Assembly: GCF_002027545.1 (NCBI RefSeq)
Contig: NZ_MXAN01000015.1
Coordinates: 6,851-70,850, forward strand
Length of the DNA: 64,000 nt
DNA from: Moraxella lacunata
GTDB lineage: Bacteria > Pseudomonadota > Gammaproteobacteria > Pseudomonadales > Moraxellaceae
Reading direction: 5' to 3'
Below, piece after piece: positions 46,578-55,367 of the stretch (within the stretch, counting starts at the first letter, position 1; each line of letters starts with the position of its first letter). The position numbers and the translations under genes are program-made. A model generated the notes under the pieces. It had not been told where the DNA came from. It was given only the letters and a program-made list of their open reading frames with translations, and did not search any database.

Positions 46578-48653
46578 ATGCAACAGCCCAAAACCACTCG
46601 TGCCAAAATCACCGAAAGTCAGCTTACCAAACAGCTAGGCGATGACGATAAAGTCTTTAAAATGGTTACGCCCTTTGCTCCCAGTGGCGACCAACCGACC
46701 GCCATACAGTCCCTAGTGGACGGGGTCAAGGCAGGCAAAAAAGACCAACTTTTGCTTGGCGTTACAGGCTCGGGTAAGACTTATACCATGGCAAAGGTCA
46801 TTGAGAGCTTGGGGCGACCTGCGATTATCATGGCTCATAACAAGACGCTGGCGGCACAGCTTTATGGCGAGTTCAAGGAATTTTTCCCCCATAATGCGGT
46901 AGAGTACTTTGTCAGTTATTATGATTATTATCAGCCTGAGGCGTATGTCGTGGCAAGCGATACCTTTATTGAAAAGGATTCTGCCATCAACGACCACATC
47001 GACCAAATGCGACTGTCCGCCACGCGTGCCTTGCTCGAACGCCGTGATACCATTATTGTGGCGAGTGTGTCCGCCATCTATGGCTTGGGAGACCCTGAGA
47101 GCTACCTAAAAATGCTCCTGCACGTGGTCGTGGGCGATGTTGTGGACAGAACCGACCTTATCAAGCGTTTGGTTGAGTTACAGTATGAGCGTAATGAGCT
47201 GGACTTTGGGCGTGGCACCTATCGCTTGCATGGCGAGACATTAGACATCTACCCTGCCGAGAGTGAGCAGTTGGCGGTGCGGATTAGTATGTTTGATGAT
47301 GAAGTTGAAAAAATCACATGGTTTGACCCTTTGACGGGCAAAAACATCAAATCCGTGCCACGCATTACCATCTACCCCAAATCACACTACGTTACCCCCC
47401 GAGAAAAATTAGAAGTGGCAATGGGTACGATTAAAGAAGAGCTTGCCGAGCGGTTAGACTATTTTCGCTCGCATGATAAGCTACTAGAAGCCCAGCGTAT
47501 CAAAGAACGCACCCAATACGACTTAGAGATGATACAGCAGTTAGGCTACTGTAACGGCATTGAGAACTACTCTCGTCATCTGTCAGGGCGACAGGCAGGC
47601 GAGGCACCGCCCACACTTTTTGACTATCTACCGTCTGATGCGTTGGTGTTTTTGGACGAAAGCCACGTTACCGTTCCCCAAATCGGAGCGATGTACAAGG
47701 GCGATAGAAGTCGCAAAGAAAACTTGGTTAATTATGGCTTTCGCTTGCCGTCCGCCATGGATAACCGCCCCATGATGTTCGAAGAGTGGGAGGCGGTCGT
47801 GCCAACTCGTATCTTTGTATCGGCAACCCCTGCCCCTTATGAGTTGGAACATAGCGAGCAAGTGGTCGAGCAAGTCGTCCGCCCCACAGGGCTGATTGAC
47901 CCCATACTAGAAATACGCCCCGTACTCACCCAAGTGGACGATGTGCTTGGCGAGATTAACCTGCGTAAGCCACTCAATGAGCGAGTGCTGATTACCACGC
48001 TCACCAAACGCATGGCGGAGGATTTGACCAGTTATTTAAAAGAATATGGCGTGCGTGTGGCATATTTGCACAGCGACATTGATACGGTAGAACGCATGAA
48101 AATCATTCATGAACTTCGAACAGGGGTGCATGATGTGCTGGTGGGTATTAACCTTTTGCGTGAAGGCTTGGATATGCCTGAGGTGTCGCTTGTGGCGATT
48201 TTTGATGCGGACAAAGAAGGCTTTTTACGCTCGGAGCGGTCACTCATTCAGACCATTGGGCGGGCGGCACGGCACGTCAATGGCAAGGCTATCCTATACG
48301 CCGACAGCATTACCCCCAGTATGCAAAAAGCGATAGATGAGACCGAACGCAGACGAGCCAAGCAAATCGCCTTTAATGATGAGCATGGCATTATACCAAA
48401 ATCGGCAAGCCGTACCATTACCGATAAGATTGACACGGGCGAGATTGAGAGCGTGGATGCCCCAACAATTGATGTGCCTTTTGCCCTAAATGACATTGAT
48501 GTAGAAATCTTACGCCGTCCTGAACTCATGATAAAAGAGATTAACCGCCTAGAAAAACAAATGAAAAAACTCTCAGGCGAGCTAAAATTTGAAGAAGCGA
48601 TGAGAGTGCGTGATACCATGCTGGCGTTAAAAGATGAGTTTAATAAACTGTAA
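46578..48653 (+). CDS. uvrB: Excinuclease ABC subunit B
   Basis: Helicase-like damage-verification subunit of nucleotide excision repair. From the ATG at 46578 the product is 691 residues, near the usual 670-680. Walker A GVTGSGKT is at residues 61-68; the beta-hairpin region [19 protein letters not shown]-type box FLDESHV, motif [22 protein letters not shown] and the C-terminal UVR domain ([28 protein letters not shown]) are all present. Two ATG codons upstream in frame (46494, 46545) would give extensions not found in the family; none of the three has a strong ribosome site, so the start is somewhat uncertain. Confidence 0.96.
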   Translation: MQQPKTTRAKITESQLTKQLGDDDKVFKMVTPFAPSGDQPTAIQSLVDGVKAGKKDQLLLGVTGSGKTYTMAKVIESLGRPAIIMAHNKTLAAQLYGEFKEFFPHNAVEYFVSYYDYYQPEAYVVASDTFIEKDSAINDHIDQMRLSATRALLERRDTIIVASVSAIYGLGDPESYLKMLLHVVVGDVVDRTDLIKRLVELQYERNELDFGRGTYRLHGETLDIYPAESEQLAVRISMFDDEVEKITWFDPLTGKNIKSVPRITIYPKSHYVTPREKLEVAMGTIKEELAERLDYFRSHDKLLEAQRIKERTQYDLEMIQQLGYCNGIENYSRHLSGRQAGEAPPTLFDYLPSDALVFLDESHVTVPQIGAMYKGDRSRKENLVNYGFRLPSAMDNRPMMFEEWEAVVPTRIFVSATPAPYELEHSEQVVEQVVRPTGLIDPILEIRPVLTQVDDVLGEINLRKPLNERVLITTLTKRMAEDLTSYLKEYGVRVAYLHSDIDTVERMKIIHELRTGVHDVLVGINLLREGLDMPEVSLVAIFDADKEGFLRSERSLIQTIGRAARHVNGKAILYADSITPSMQKAIDETERRRAKQIAFNDEHGIIPKSASRTITDKIDTGEIESVDAPTIDVPFALNDIDVEILRRPELMIKEINRLEKQMKKLSGELKFEEAMRVRDTMLALKDEFNKL

Positions 48654-48716
48654 GATATACTTTATACTTAACTTAAAATGATAACTCATTGATTTTTAAT
48701 AATTATTTTTTGATTT

Positions 48717-48740
48717 GTAGGGGCAAATTGCAATTTACCC
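48717..48740. repeat. REP-like palindrome, GTAGGGG class
   Basis: GTAGG then GGCAAATTGCAATTTACCC: begins with the same GTAGGGG as the repeats at 6473 and 8910 and continues as a palindrome (GGG-AAATTGCAATTT-CCC). It lies in the 176-bp spacer between uvrB and the toxin-antitoxin block. Confidence 0.55.
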
Positions 48741-48829
48741 TTAATAAATCAACCAATTATATAAAGTTGAAATGGGGCAAAATACACCTTTTTGTGGTAC
48801 ACTTAACGGACAACCTAAGGAGCATACCA

Positions 48830-49119
48830 TGACCCAAATCATCATCAATAGCCCCACCGACAGCAGTTTGTCTATCATGTTACCACTCAATGCGGACGGT
48901 AGCGTGGTGTTTCCTAAGTGGTTGATTGATGACATGAATTTGCAGGTAAATCTGCCAATAGAATTTGTCATCACCCCCAAACGACCCACACCGCAAAAAC
49001 AATCTTTATCAGTTCAAGACATGGCAGGGCGACTACAACACAAAACCCACATCAAATCCACCATTGATGAGATGAATGACAGTATCGCCGAGCAATTTAG
49101 CACTTGGGGTAATTCATGA
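48830..49119 (+). CDS. Antitoxin of VapBC-like pair, copy 1
   Basis: A 96-residue small protein starting MTQIIINSPTDSSLSIM, directly upstream of a PIN-domain toxin whose ATG overlaps its TGA (ATGA). AAGGAG precedes the start. The first 35 codons are almost identical to those of copy 2 at 49584, whereas the middle differs. The C-terminal segment (STIDEMNDSIAEQFS) is shared in pattern with copy 2 and probably contacts the toxin. I do not recognise a named DNA-binding fold, so its class is open; the short strands near the N-terminus would suit an AbrB-like fold. Confidence 0.8.
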
Positions 49120-49514
49120 TTTCATTGGATACGAATATTTTGGTGCGGTTTTTGGTAAGAGATGATGAAATTCAATTTCAAAAAGTATTGCACTTTTTGC
49201 AAGATTTAGAAAACAATCAAAAACAAGCCTTTATTTCTTTGTTGGTGTTGATTGAATTAAATTGGGTGTTGTCATTTCGCTATAAAATCGCCCGTCAAGA
49301 TATTATCCATGAAATGATAAATCTTTGCCATATGCCAATTTTTGACATAGAACACAATAAAGAAGTCAAACAAACCCTACTATACGCCCAAAATAATACT
49401 TTTGATTTATCTGATTTATTGATAGCGTGCAAAAGTCGCAGTTTGGATAATTTACCCGTTTATACCTTTGATAAAAAAGCAAGTCGGGCGGAAGGGTTTG
49501 TTTTATTGCCATAA
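49116..49514 (+). CDS. PIN-domain toxin (VapC-like), copy 1
   Basis: A 132-residue ribonuclease-type toxin. The acidic PIN residues are in place: Asp5 (MISLDTNILVRFL), Glu47 (VLIELNWVL), Asp97 and Asp100 (FDLSDLLIACKS) and Asp119 (TFDKKAS). VapC toxins cleave tRNA or rRNA when their antitoxin is lost. Start codon overlaps the antitoxin stop by four bases. The last 47 codons are nearly identical, base for base, to the end of the broken copy 2. Intact and presumably active; RNA target unknown. Confidence 0.9.
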   Translation: MISLDTNILVRFLVRDDEIQFQKVLHFLQDLENNQKQAFISLLVLIELNWVLSFRYKIARQDIIHEMINLCHMPIFDIEHNKEVKQTLLYAQNNTFDLSDLLIACKSRSLDNLPVYTFDKKASRAEGFVLLP

Positions 49515-49583
49515 GTTGTATTTGCCTTTGGCATTTGCAATAAAAAACAAAAGACACATCCTAATAATCTCTAAGGAATATAT

Positions 49584-49877
49584 ATGACCCAAATCATCAT
49601 CAATAGCCCCACCGACAGCAGTTTGTCTATCATGTTGCCACTCAATGCAGACGGTAGTGTGGTGTTTCCTAAGTGGTTGATTGATGACTTGACGCACTCT
49701 CATCGCTTGGTGAGTTTTAAAAATAATCAAAAAACCGCCAAAAAAGATGACGTGCTTGCCATGATTGAAAATACAGGCGGACTGCTTGCCCCTTATGTCA
49801 AGCAGTCACTAACCATTGATGAAATGAATGACGGCATAAACCACCATTTTTCACAAATGGATAAGGCGGAGTTATGA
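49584..49877 (+). CDS. Antitoxin of VapBC-like pair, copy 2
   Basis: A 97-residue paralogue of the antitoxin at 48830. Bases 49584-49688 differ from 48830-48934 at only three positions, all third-codon changes. After codon 35 the two diverge: this one continues THSHRLVSFKNNQKTAKKDD and ends TIDEMNDGINHHFSQMDKAEL. AAGGA lies upstream. Its TGA overlaps the start of the second toxin gene. Its toxin is frameshifted, so this copy may now act as a free-standing antitoxin able to buffer toxin 1. Confidence 0.78.
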   Translation: MTQIIINSPTDSSLSIMLPLNADGSVVFPKWLIDDLTHSHRLVSFKNNQKTAKKDDVLAMIENTGGLLAPYVKQSLTIDEMNDGINHHFSQMDKAEL

Positions 49878-50270
49878 TTAGTCTTGATACCAATATTTTG
49901 GTGCGTTATTTAACCAAAGACGATACCGTGCAATATCAAAAAGTGGTGGCATTATTTCAAAAATTTCATACGAATAATGAACAGGGTTTTATCTCTTTAT
50001 TGGTGGTTTTGGAAGTAAATTGGGTATTGGCATTTAGTTATAAAATTCCTAGACATGAAATTATCCATTCGCTATTAACTTTATTAAATTTCCCTTTTTT
50101 TAACGTTTGAACAAGCCAATCATCTAAAACAAACCCTACTATACGCCCAAAATAATACTTTTGATTTATCTGATTTATTGATAGCGTGCAAAAGTCGCAG
50201 TTTGGATAATTTACCCGTTTATACCTTTGATAAAAAAGCAAGTCGGGCGGAAGGTTTTGTTTTATTGTAG
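49874..50270 (+). pseudogene. PIN-domain toxin, copy 2, frameshifted at a T7 tract
   Basis: Begins MISLDTNILVRYLTKDDTVQ in register with toxin 1 and reads normally to FPFF, where a run of seven T (50095-50101) shifts the frame into a stop at 50108-50110. Removing one T restores FPFLTFEQANHLKQTLLYAQNN and the remaining PIN residues through to TAG at 50268-50270. The last 141 bases (50127-50267) match 49368-49508 with one difference. The product as read is 78 residues and lacks Asp97/Asp100, so it is inactive unless the tract is variable or misread. Confidence 0.85.
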
Positions 50271-50276
50271 AATATT

Positions 50277-50840
50277 ATGCAAGAATCCCACCTCTTACCG
50301 CCATTCGTCCCACTCCATGCCAAAGTGTTGATGCTTGGCAGTTTTCCACCACCGCCTAATCGCTGGGCGATGAATTTTTATTATCCCAATTTAAATAATG
50401 ACATGTGGCGGATTATGGGCTTGGTATTTTTTGATGATAAAGATTATTTTATTGACGGTAAAAAGTTTAAAGAGACACTTTTAAAAGATTTTTTAAACAA
50501 ACAAGGCATTGCCATTTATGACACTGCCAAAACAGTCATTCGTGAAAATAACAATGCGTCCGATAAATTTTTAACCATTATCCAAAAATCCGACATTCAA
50601 GGCTTATTAGCCACCTTGCCCGAGTGCAATCATATCATCACTACAGGCGAAAAGGCGACACAGATTTTATTGTCCGATTTTGATATTAACATGCCAAAAG
50701 TTGGGCAATCGGTAAATTTAACATTTGACAATAAAATTGTTACTCTGCACCGTCTGCCGTCATCATCACGGGCGTATCCGCTTGCCCTTGATAAAAAGGC
50801 ATGGTTTTATCGGGCGGTGTTTGAGAAATTAGACTTATAA
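50277..50840 (+). CDS. Uracil-DNA glycosylase superfamily protein
   Basis: A 187-residue protein with the UDG-superfamily layout: motif 1 VLMLGSFPPPPNRWAMNFYYPNLNNDMWRIMG-like (LGSFPPPPNRWAMNFYY then MWRIMG), a central AIYDTAKTVIREN, the strand NHIITTGEKATQIL and late VTLHRLPSSSRAYPL. The LGSFP...NFYY...WRIM pattern is that of the Mug/hypoxanthine-DNA glycosylase branch. It probably removes damaged bases such as hypoxanthine or uracil, but substrate is uncertain. It starts seven bases after the broken toxin gene and may be transcribed with it. Confidence 0.75.
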   Translation: MQESHLLPPFVPLHAKVLMLGSFPPPPNRWAMNFYYPNLNNDMWRIMGLVFFDDKDYFIDGKKFKETLLKDFLNKQGIAIYDTAKTVIRENNNASDKFLTIIQKSDIQGLLATLPECNHIITTGEKATQILLSDFDINMPKVGQSVNLTFDNKIVTLHRLPSSSRAYPLALDKKAWFYRAVFEKLDL

Positions 50841-50890
50841 ATATGATTGTATAACTACCATGCATAGCATGACCGCCAACAGGAGTTTTT

Positions 50891-52342
50891 ATGAAATTAT
50901 CCAACCCCAAGCTATTCCACGAACACGCACTCGTCAATAACACATGGCAATCCGCCAAATCCGCCAACACCATCGACGTGTTCAACCCCTTTAATGATGA
51001 AAAAATCGGCACCATTCCCGATTTGTCCGCCGATGAAGTCGTAGAAGCCATCGGTTTTGCCAATGAAGCCCAAAAAGCATGGGCGAGCCTAACCGCCAAT
51101 GAACGAGCGGTCATTTTGCACCGCTGGGCGGATTTGATTGATAAAAATCGTGAAGACCTAGCTATCATCATGACCACAGAGCAAGGAAAGCCCTTAAAAG
51201 AATCTCGTGGGGAGATTGGCTATGCCAACAGCTTTATCCGCTTTTTTGCCGATGAAGCCAAACGGGCGTATGGGGATGTGATACCCAGCCCGAACGCCAA
51301 TCTACGCTATGTGGTGCTAAAACAGCCCGTGGGCGTGTGTGCCAGTATCACGCCGTGGAACTTCCCGTCAGCAATGATTACCCGTAAAGTCGCCCCCGCC
51401 CTAGCGTCAGGGTGCGTGATGATTGTCAAGCCCGATAGCCAAACGCCATTTTCCGCTCTCGCCCTAGGCGAGCTTGCCATTCAAGCAGGCATTCCTAAGG
51501 GCGTTTTGCAAATCGTAACAGGTCAAGCGGACGTTATCGGGGGTGTACTCACGTCCGATGAACGCATTAAAAAGCTGTCCTTTACAGGCTCTACTCGGGT
51601 CGGTAAACTACTCATGGAACAATGTGCCAGTACGGTCAAAAAGCTCTCCTTGGAGCTTGGCGGTAACGCTCCTTTTATCGTGTTTGACGATGCCGACATT
51701 GATAAGGCAGTCAAAGGGGCGATAGCGTCCAAATATCGTAACGCAGGTCAGACGTGCGTGTGTGCCAACCGCATTTATGTTCATCAAACGATAAAAGATG
51801 AGTTCATTGCCAAATTTACCAAAGAAGTCAATGACTTACACGTTGGCAATGGACTGTCAGATGACACAGACATCGGCTGTCTTATCAATGACACCGCCGT
51901 ACAAAAAACCCAAAAACTGCTCCAAGATGCCCTAGATAAAGGGGCGACACTCATCACAGGGGGCAAGTCTCACCCCACGCACACACGCTGTTTTTTACCG
52001 ACGGTCATCACGGACATCACGGACGACATGGACATCGCCCACGAAGAGATTTTTGCTCCGATTGCTCCGATTTTTGTGTTTGACGATGAAACCGAAGTCA
52101 TCAGACAGGCGAATAATACCCCCTATGGTTTGGCGTCCTATTTTTACACCCAAAGCCACGCCCGAGCATGGCGAGTGAGCGAAGCCTTAGAATACGGCAT
52201 GGTCGCCCAAAATACAGGGCTACTCTCCACCGAAGTGGCTCCATTTGGCGGGGTTAAGCAGTCAGGATTTGGGCGTGAAGGCTCAAAATATGGCTTGGAC
52301 GAATATCTCACCACAAAGTACTGGTGTATGGATGTGAGTTGA
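50891..52342 (+). CDS. gabD: Succinate-semialdehyde dehydrogenase
   Basis: NADP-type aldehyde dehydrogenase of 483 residues that oxidises succinate semialdehyde to succinate. Family marks: SITPWNFPSAMITRKVAPALASG, the cofactor loop FTGSTRVGKLL, the catalytic Glu in LSLELGGNAPFIVFDDADID, and the catalytic Cys in NAGQTCVCANRIYVHQ (the CVC pair is typical of GabD). ACAGGAG precedes the ATG. No gabT is adjacent, so the source of the semialdehyde is not shown in this window; broader aldehyde use is possible. Confidence 0.93.
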   Translation: MKLSNPKLFHEHALVNNTWQSAKSANTIDVFNPFNDEKIGTIPDLSADEVVEAIGFANEAQKAWASLTANERAVILHRWADLIDKNREDLAIIMTTEQGKPLKESRGEIGYANSFIRFFADEAKRAYGDVIPSPNANLRYVVLKQPVGVCASITPWNFPSAMITRKVAPALASGCVMIVKPDSQTPFSALALGELAIQAGIPKGVLQIVTGQADVIGGVLTSDERIKKLSFTGSTRVGKLLMEQCASTVKKLSLELGGNAPFIVFDDADIDKAVKGAIASKYRNAGQTCVCANRIYVHQTIKDEFIAKFTKEVNDLHVGNGLSDDTDIGCLINDTAVQKTQKLLQDALDKGATLITGGKSHPTHTRCFLPTVITDITDDMDIAHEEIFAPIAPIFVFDDETEVIRQANNTPYGLASYFYTQSHARAWRVSEALEYGMVAQNTGLLSTEVAPFGGVKQSGFGREGSKYGLDEYLTTKYWCMDVS

Positions 52343-52360
52343 TTAAATATTATACAATCA

Positions 52361-52392
52361 AAAACCGCCATCCTGTCTAAAATGGCGGTTTT
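52361..52392. terminator. Bidirectional terminator between gabD and lolA
   Basis: AAAACCGCCAT, ten-base loop, ATGGCGGTTTT between two convergent genes. Confidence 0.9.
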
Positions 52393-52405
52393 GGCGTTTT
52401 TTCCC

Positions 52406-53029
52406 TTACTGATTAATCACATCCACACCTTTAGGCGGGGTAAAGCTAAATTGGCTGGCAGGAATGTTTTTGTTGATATTAATGTTGCTAAAACGAATCG
52501 ACGTGGTCTGTCCGATACTGTCATTTAGCACCATCATCACAGGCTTGCCACCATTAAAGCTGATTGACAAATCTCTAAAATTGGCTGAGCTTGATTTGGG
52601 TTTTAGAACATAGTAGTTTTTGCCTTTGCTTGGCTGACTGACGGTAAAATTGCGTGTGATTTGATTAGGGTCGCCTGATAATAGTAAGGCAGGTGCGTCC
52701 CCGACTTGGTTGTTTACCGACTGCTTGGTCGCTTGTTGTAAGTCCTTATCATACACCCACATGCTACTACCATTTGCCACGATGAGCTGTTCTGATGGCG
52801 ATTTGGTGTCCCAGCGGAATTTGTTGCCACGCTCTACCGCCATGCTACCGCTAAAACTTTGGCTTTTACCACCTGCTTTGGTTGTTTGTGAAAAATTGGC
52901 GGTCATTGATTTGGTGTTTTTAAGCAGGTTATTTAAATTAGTCACTGCCGTGTCATTGGCATGAGCGGTCAAAGCCGTCATGGGAAGCAAAGTCAATGCC
53001 AATGTGCTTAGGGCGATTTTTGTATTCAT
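52406..53029 (-). CDS. lolA: Outer-membrane lipoprotein carrier LolA
   Basis: Periplasmic chaperone that carries lipoproteins from LolCDE to the outer membrane. 207 residues with a signal peptide (LSTLALTLLPMTALTAHA). Recognisable parts: TKSMTANFSQTTKAGGKSQSFSGSM, RGNKFRWDTKSPSEQLIVANGSSMWVYDKDLQQAT, LLSGDPNQITRNFTVSQ, and the C-terminal strand ASQFSFTPPKGVDVIN. AGGAG-poor start, with GGAG about eight bases before the ATG. It is alone here; lolA is often next to ftsK or rarA, neither of which is in the window. Confidence 0.94.
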   Translation of the reverse strand: MNTKIALSTLALTLLPMTALTAHANDTAVTNLNNLLKNTKSMTANFSQTTKAGGKSQSFSGSMAVERGNKFRWDTKSPSEQLIVANGSSMWVYDKDLQQATKQSVNNQVGDAPALLLSGDPNQITRNFTVSQPSKGKNYYVLKPKSSSANFRDLSISFNGGKPVMMVLNDSIGQTTSIRFSNININKNIPASQFSFTPPKGVDVINQ

Positions 53030-53522
53030 GATAACTCCAAATAATAAAATGATTGGTTTGAATGCCTTGTGCCACTTTATATGGCTTTTAAAAACCGATG
53101 AAAAGCTGATTAAATTTGATTATCCTGTAAAATCATGAAACAGCCATTAAAAGCTCTTAAAAAGCCATCAATGTAATTTAAGGCACTCTTGGAAAGTGGG
53201 GTCATTGTGCCACGTTTTTATGTTGCAATCTAGCCTAGTTTTGCAAAAATTTGGGGGTAATGTTACTTCTATGTGGCTAATTTTTGGCTAAACTTGATAA
53301 TCGTGCCGTGATTTTATCAGTTTTGGCTTGTTTTTATCATTTTTATCAAAACTTTTGCCATTTTACCAAAATCATCGGTCAAATCAAATGTCGGCAATCG
53401 CCAACTTTTAAAAGATTTTAAATAACTTTAAATGAATGCCAATCAGGAATATTCATTGAAATTTCACCCAAATATTGGTAACATAAGCCCCCATTTTAAT
53501 CATTTTAAAAAGACGGTGTTTT
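53030..53522. other. Long intergenic region lolA/RHH gene
   Basis: 493 bp, divergent at both ends. It is AT-rich with scattered short dyads (for example ATGGCTTTTAAAAA near 53085 against TAAAAAGCCAT near 53159). I see no reading frame with a ribosome site and no known RNA structure. It probably holds the promoters of lolA and of the gene at 53523. Confidence 0.5.
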
Positions 53523-53795
53523 ATGTATCTTAATCACAACCACACCTTACGCCCCATTCATCTGCGTTTGACGGGCGAGATTGTGGAACATTTGGAAAAA
53601 GTCAAGGGCGAGCATGGCTTTGAGTGCATTCAACCACTCATTCGCTTTTATATCCGTCAAGGGCTTGACCGTGATAATTCCGAATACTCTCTTAGTGATG
53701 ATGTTGCCTTTATTAACGAACTCAAAGAACAAGGCGTCAGCGAGCAGTTAATAGAAAAAGCCTTGGAAAATGTCTGCAAAAAAGTTGACCAATAA
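53523..53795 (+). CDS. Small putative ribbon-helix-helix protein
   Basis: A 90-residue protein starting MYLNHNHTLRPIHLRL. The segment LRPIHLRLTGEIVEHLEKVK, one strand then a helix, followed by a second helix CIQPLIRFYIRQGLDR, fits a ribbon-helix-helix DNA-binding fold like CopG/MetJ relatives. The C-terminal half is acidic and helical. No toxin gene follows; the next gene encodes a secreted SH3 protein. It may be a repressor or an orphan antitoxin. The ribosome site (AAGACGG) is weak. Confidence 0.6.
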   Translation: MYLNHNHTLRPIHLRLTGEIVEHLEKVKGEHGFECIQPLIRFYIRQGLDRDNSEYSLSDDVAFINELKEQGVSEQLIEKALENVCKKVDQ

Positions 53796-53983
53796 CTTTA
53801 ATCAGCTTTAATCAGCCATCATAAGCAGTTGAATAAACGGTTGTTTTTTGGCGATAAATTGTTTCTTATTTGTTACAATAATTTTGTTGTTTTAAACAGA
53901 AAATCATGGTAATATTTCATAGAATACAAATGTATTTTAAAAATACCTGTATCGCCCAATATTTATCTGCTTATGGAGCATTG

Positions 53984-54295
53984 ATGATGAAGTTAAAATC
54001 ATTATTTATCGCTTTGATTGCGACCAGTGCCATCGGTTTTTCTACCAACATTTCTGCCAAAGTAGGTCCTGCCTATAACGGCGGTGGCTCATACGGATAT
54101 GCCTGCACTCACCAAACCAATGGTAATGTACTTCTCCGTTCAGGCCCTGGTCAGAATTATAAAGTTCTAGCTCGCATGCCTAACGGAAGTGATGTTAGTA
54201 TCATTGGCGAACGCAACTCTAATGGCTGGGTGTGGTACAAAGTTAAATTCGGTCGCAGTGTCGGCTGGGCTCGCTCAGATTATATTTGCAGTTAA
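53984..54295 (+). CDS. Small secreted SH3-domain protein
   Basis: A 103-residue protein with a signal peptide (SLFIALIATSAIGFSTNISA) and one bacterial SH3 domain: GNVLLRSGPGQNYKVLARMPNGSDVSIIGE, NGWVWYKVKFGRSVGWARSDYIC. The two Cys (YACTHQ and YICS) bracket the domain and could form a disulphide. GGAG lies five bases before the first of two ATG codons. It probably binds peptidoglycan or a wall enzyme. The next gene codes for a VanY-type peptidase, so the pair may act together at the wall. Confidence 0.88.
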   Translation: MMKLKSLFIALIATSAIGFSTNISAKVGPAYNGGGSYGYACTHQTNGNVLLRSGPGQNYKVLARMPNGSDVSIIGERNSNGWVWYKVKFGRSVGWARSDYICS

Positions 54296-54446
54296 TCCAT
54301 GATATTTAAAAGGCGAGCGATGCATTTTTTGCATTGCTCGTTTTGCAATCTGATTCAACCATTTTTATTTTTATTTGGGTATTTTAAAAACCCACAACAA
54401 TCCACTTAGTAATGGTAATCTAATAATGAATGATTTAGGTAATTTT

Positions 54447-55304
54447 ATGAAAAAACGCACAAGAGATTTATTGATTGGTGCAGGGCTTTTGGGGGTTGGC
54501 ACGGTTGGTGCGATTGCAACTTTTACAAACAACCAATCAGGCTCGGGGTATATCGCAAGCCCAAGCAAAAACACCGTTCACGTCATCAGCCAACCCACTA
54601 ACCCTACCGCCATTGCCGACCAAAGTGGGCGGTCTTATACAGGGTACAACCAAAACCAACAGACCCATCATCAACACCAGCCACAGCAAGCGATGAACCA
54701 AGGCCCCGCCTATCAAGCTCAGCAAGGCAATTTTAACACGCCAACACCCCAATATGATGCCAATGCCACAGGTTCGGTATGTGCCCCCGAAGCTCTAAAA
54801 GTGGGTATCAAGCATTTTAGATATGCCGATGCCGACCCTAGCGACCTTGTGCCTAGTGGCTATGGCAGTGACCCAAAATTCAAGATTCATCGTGCCGCCA
54901 AGCCTGCCTTACAAGAGATGATTAAAGCGGCTCGTGCTGACGGGGTCACGCTAACCCCTGGCTCTATCTTACGCACGTCAAGCCGTCAAGCCCAAATCGT
55001 TGCCAATAAGAAAAAACAAGGGCAAAGTGCCAAGCAAATCTATCATACATCCTCACACCCTGGCTACTCTGAACATCATACAGGGCTTGCGGTGGACTTC
55101 TCCCCGATTGACCATAACTTTGCCAAAACAGCAGGGTATCGTTGGCTACAGCAACATGCCCATGAGCACGGTTTTTACCAAACTTTCACCCCCGACTATT
55201 CTAGATACAGTGGCGTTTCTGAAGAGTCATGGCACTGGCGTTTTGAAGGTAAAAACAAAGAGTTCTCTTATGTCTTTGCCGATAGTATCAATCGTCGCTG
55301 TTAA
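54447..55304 (+). CDS. VanY-family D-alanyl-D-alanine carboxypeptidase
   Basis: A 285-residue protein anchored by an N-terminal hydrophobic segment (DLLIGAGLLGVGTVGAIATF), followed by a Gln/Asn-rich low-complexity linker (about 30-115) and a peptidase M15B domain. The metal ligands are visible in HTSSHPGYSEHHTGLAVDF (SxHxxGxAxD pattern) and the catalytic/ligand stretch EESWHWRFEG. It trims D-Ala from peptidoglycan stems in the periplasm. TTAGGT before the ATG at 54447 decides the start over one seven codons earlier. It ends at a strong terminator and is convergent with dacB, another D,D-peptidase. Confidence 0.9.
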   Translation: MKKRTRDLLIGAGLLGVGTVGAIATFTNNQSGSGYIASPSKNTVHVISQPTNPTAIADQSGRSYTGYNQNQQTHHQHQPQQAMNQGPAYQAQQGNFNTPTPQYDANATGSVCAPEALKVGIKHFRYADADPSDLVPSGYGSDPKFKIHRAAKPALQEMIKAARADGVTLTPGSILRTSSRQAQIVANKKKQGQSAKQIYHTSSHPGYSEHHTGLAVDFSPIDHNFAKTAGYRWLQQHAHEHGFYQTFTPDYSRYSGVSEESWHWRFEGKNKEFSYVFADSINRRC

Positions 55305-55321
55305 TGGTTTGTTGAATGTAT

Positions 55322-55357
55322 AAAAAATAAAGCAGTTTTGAGACTGCTTTATTTTTT
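55322..55357. terminator. Bidirectional terminator between vanY-like and dacB
   Basis: AAAAAATAAAGCAGT, six-base loop, exact inverse; a perfect 15-bp stem with T runs on both strands between convergent genes. Confidence 0.92.
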
Positions 55358-55367
55358 ATGATTTATA

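Noticed and set aside
50095-50101. Programmed ribosomal frameshift in the second toxin
   Set aside because: No slippery heptamer of the known type and no downstream stimulatory hairpin; the paired toxin 1 is made without any shift.
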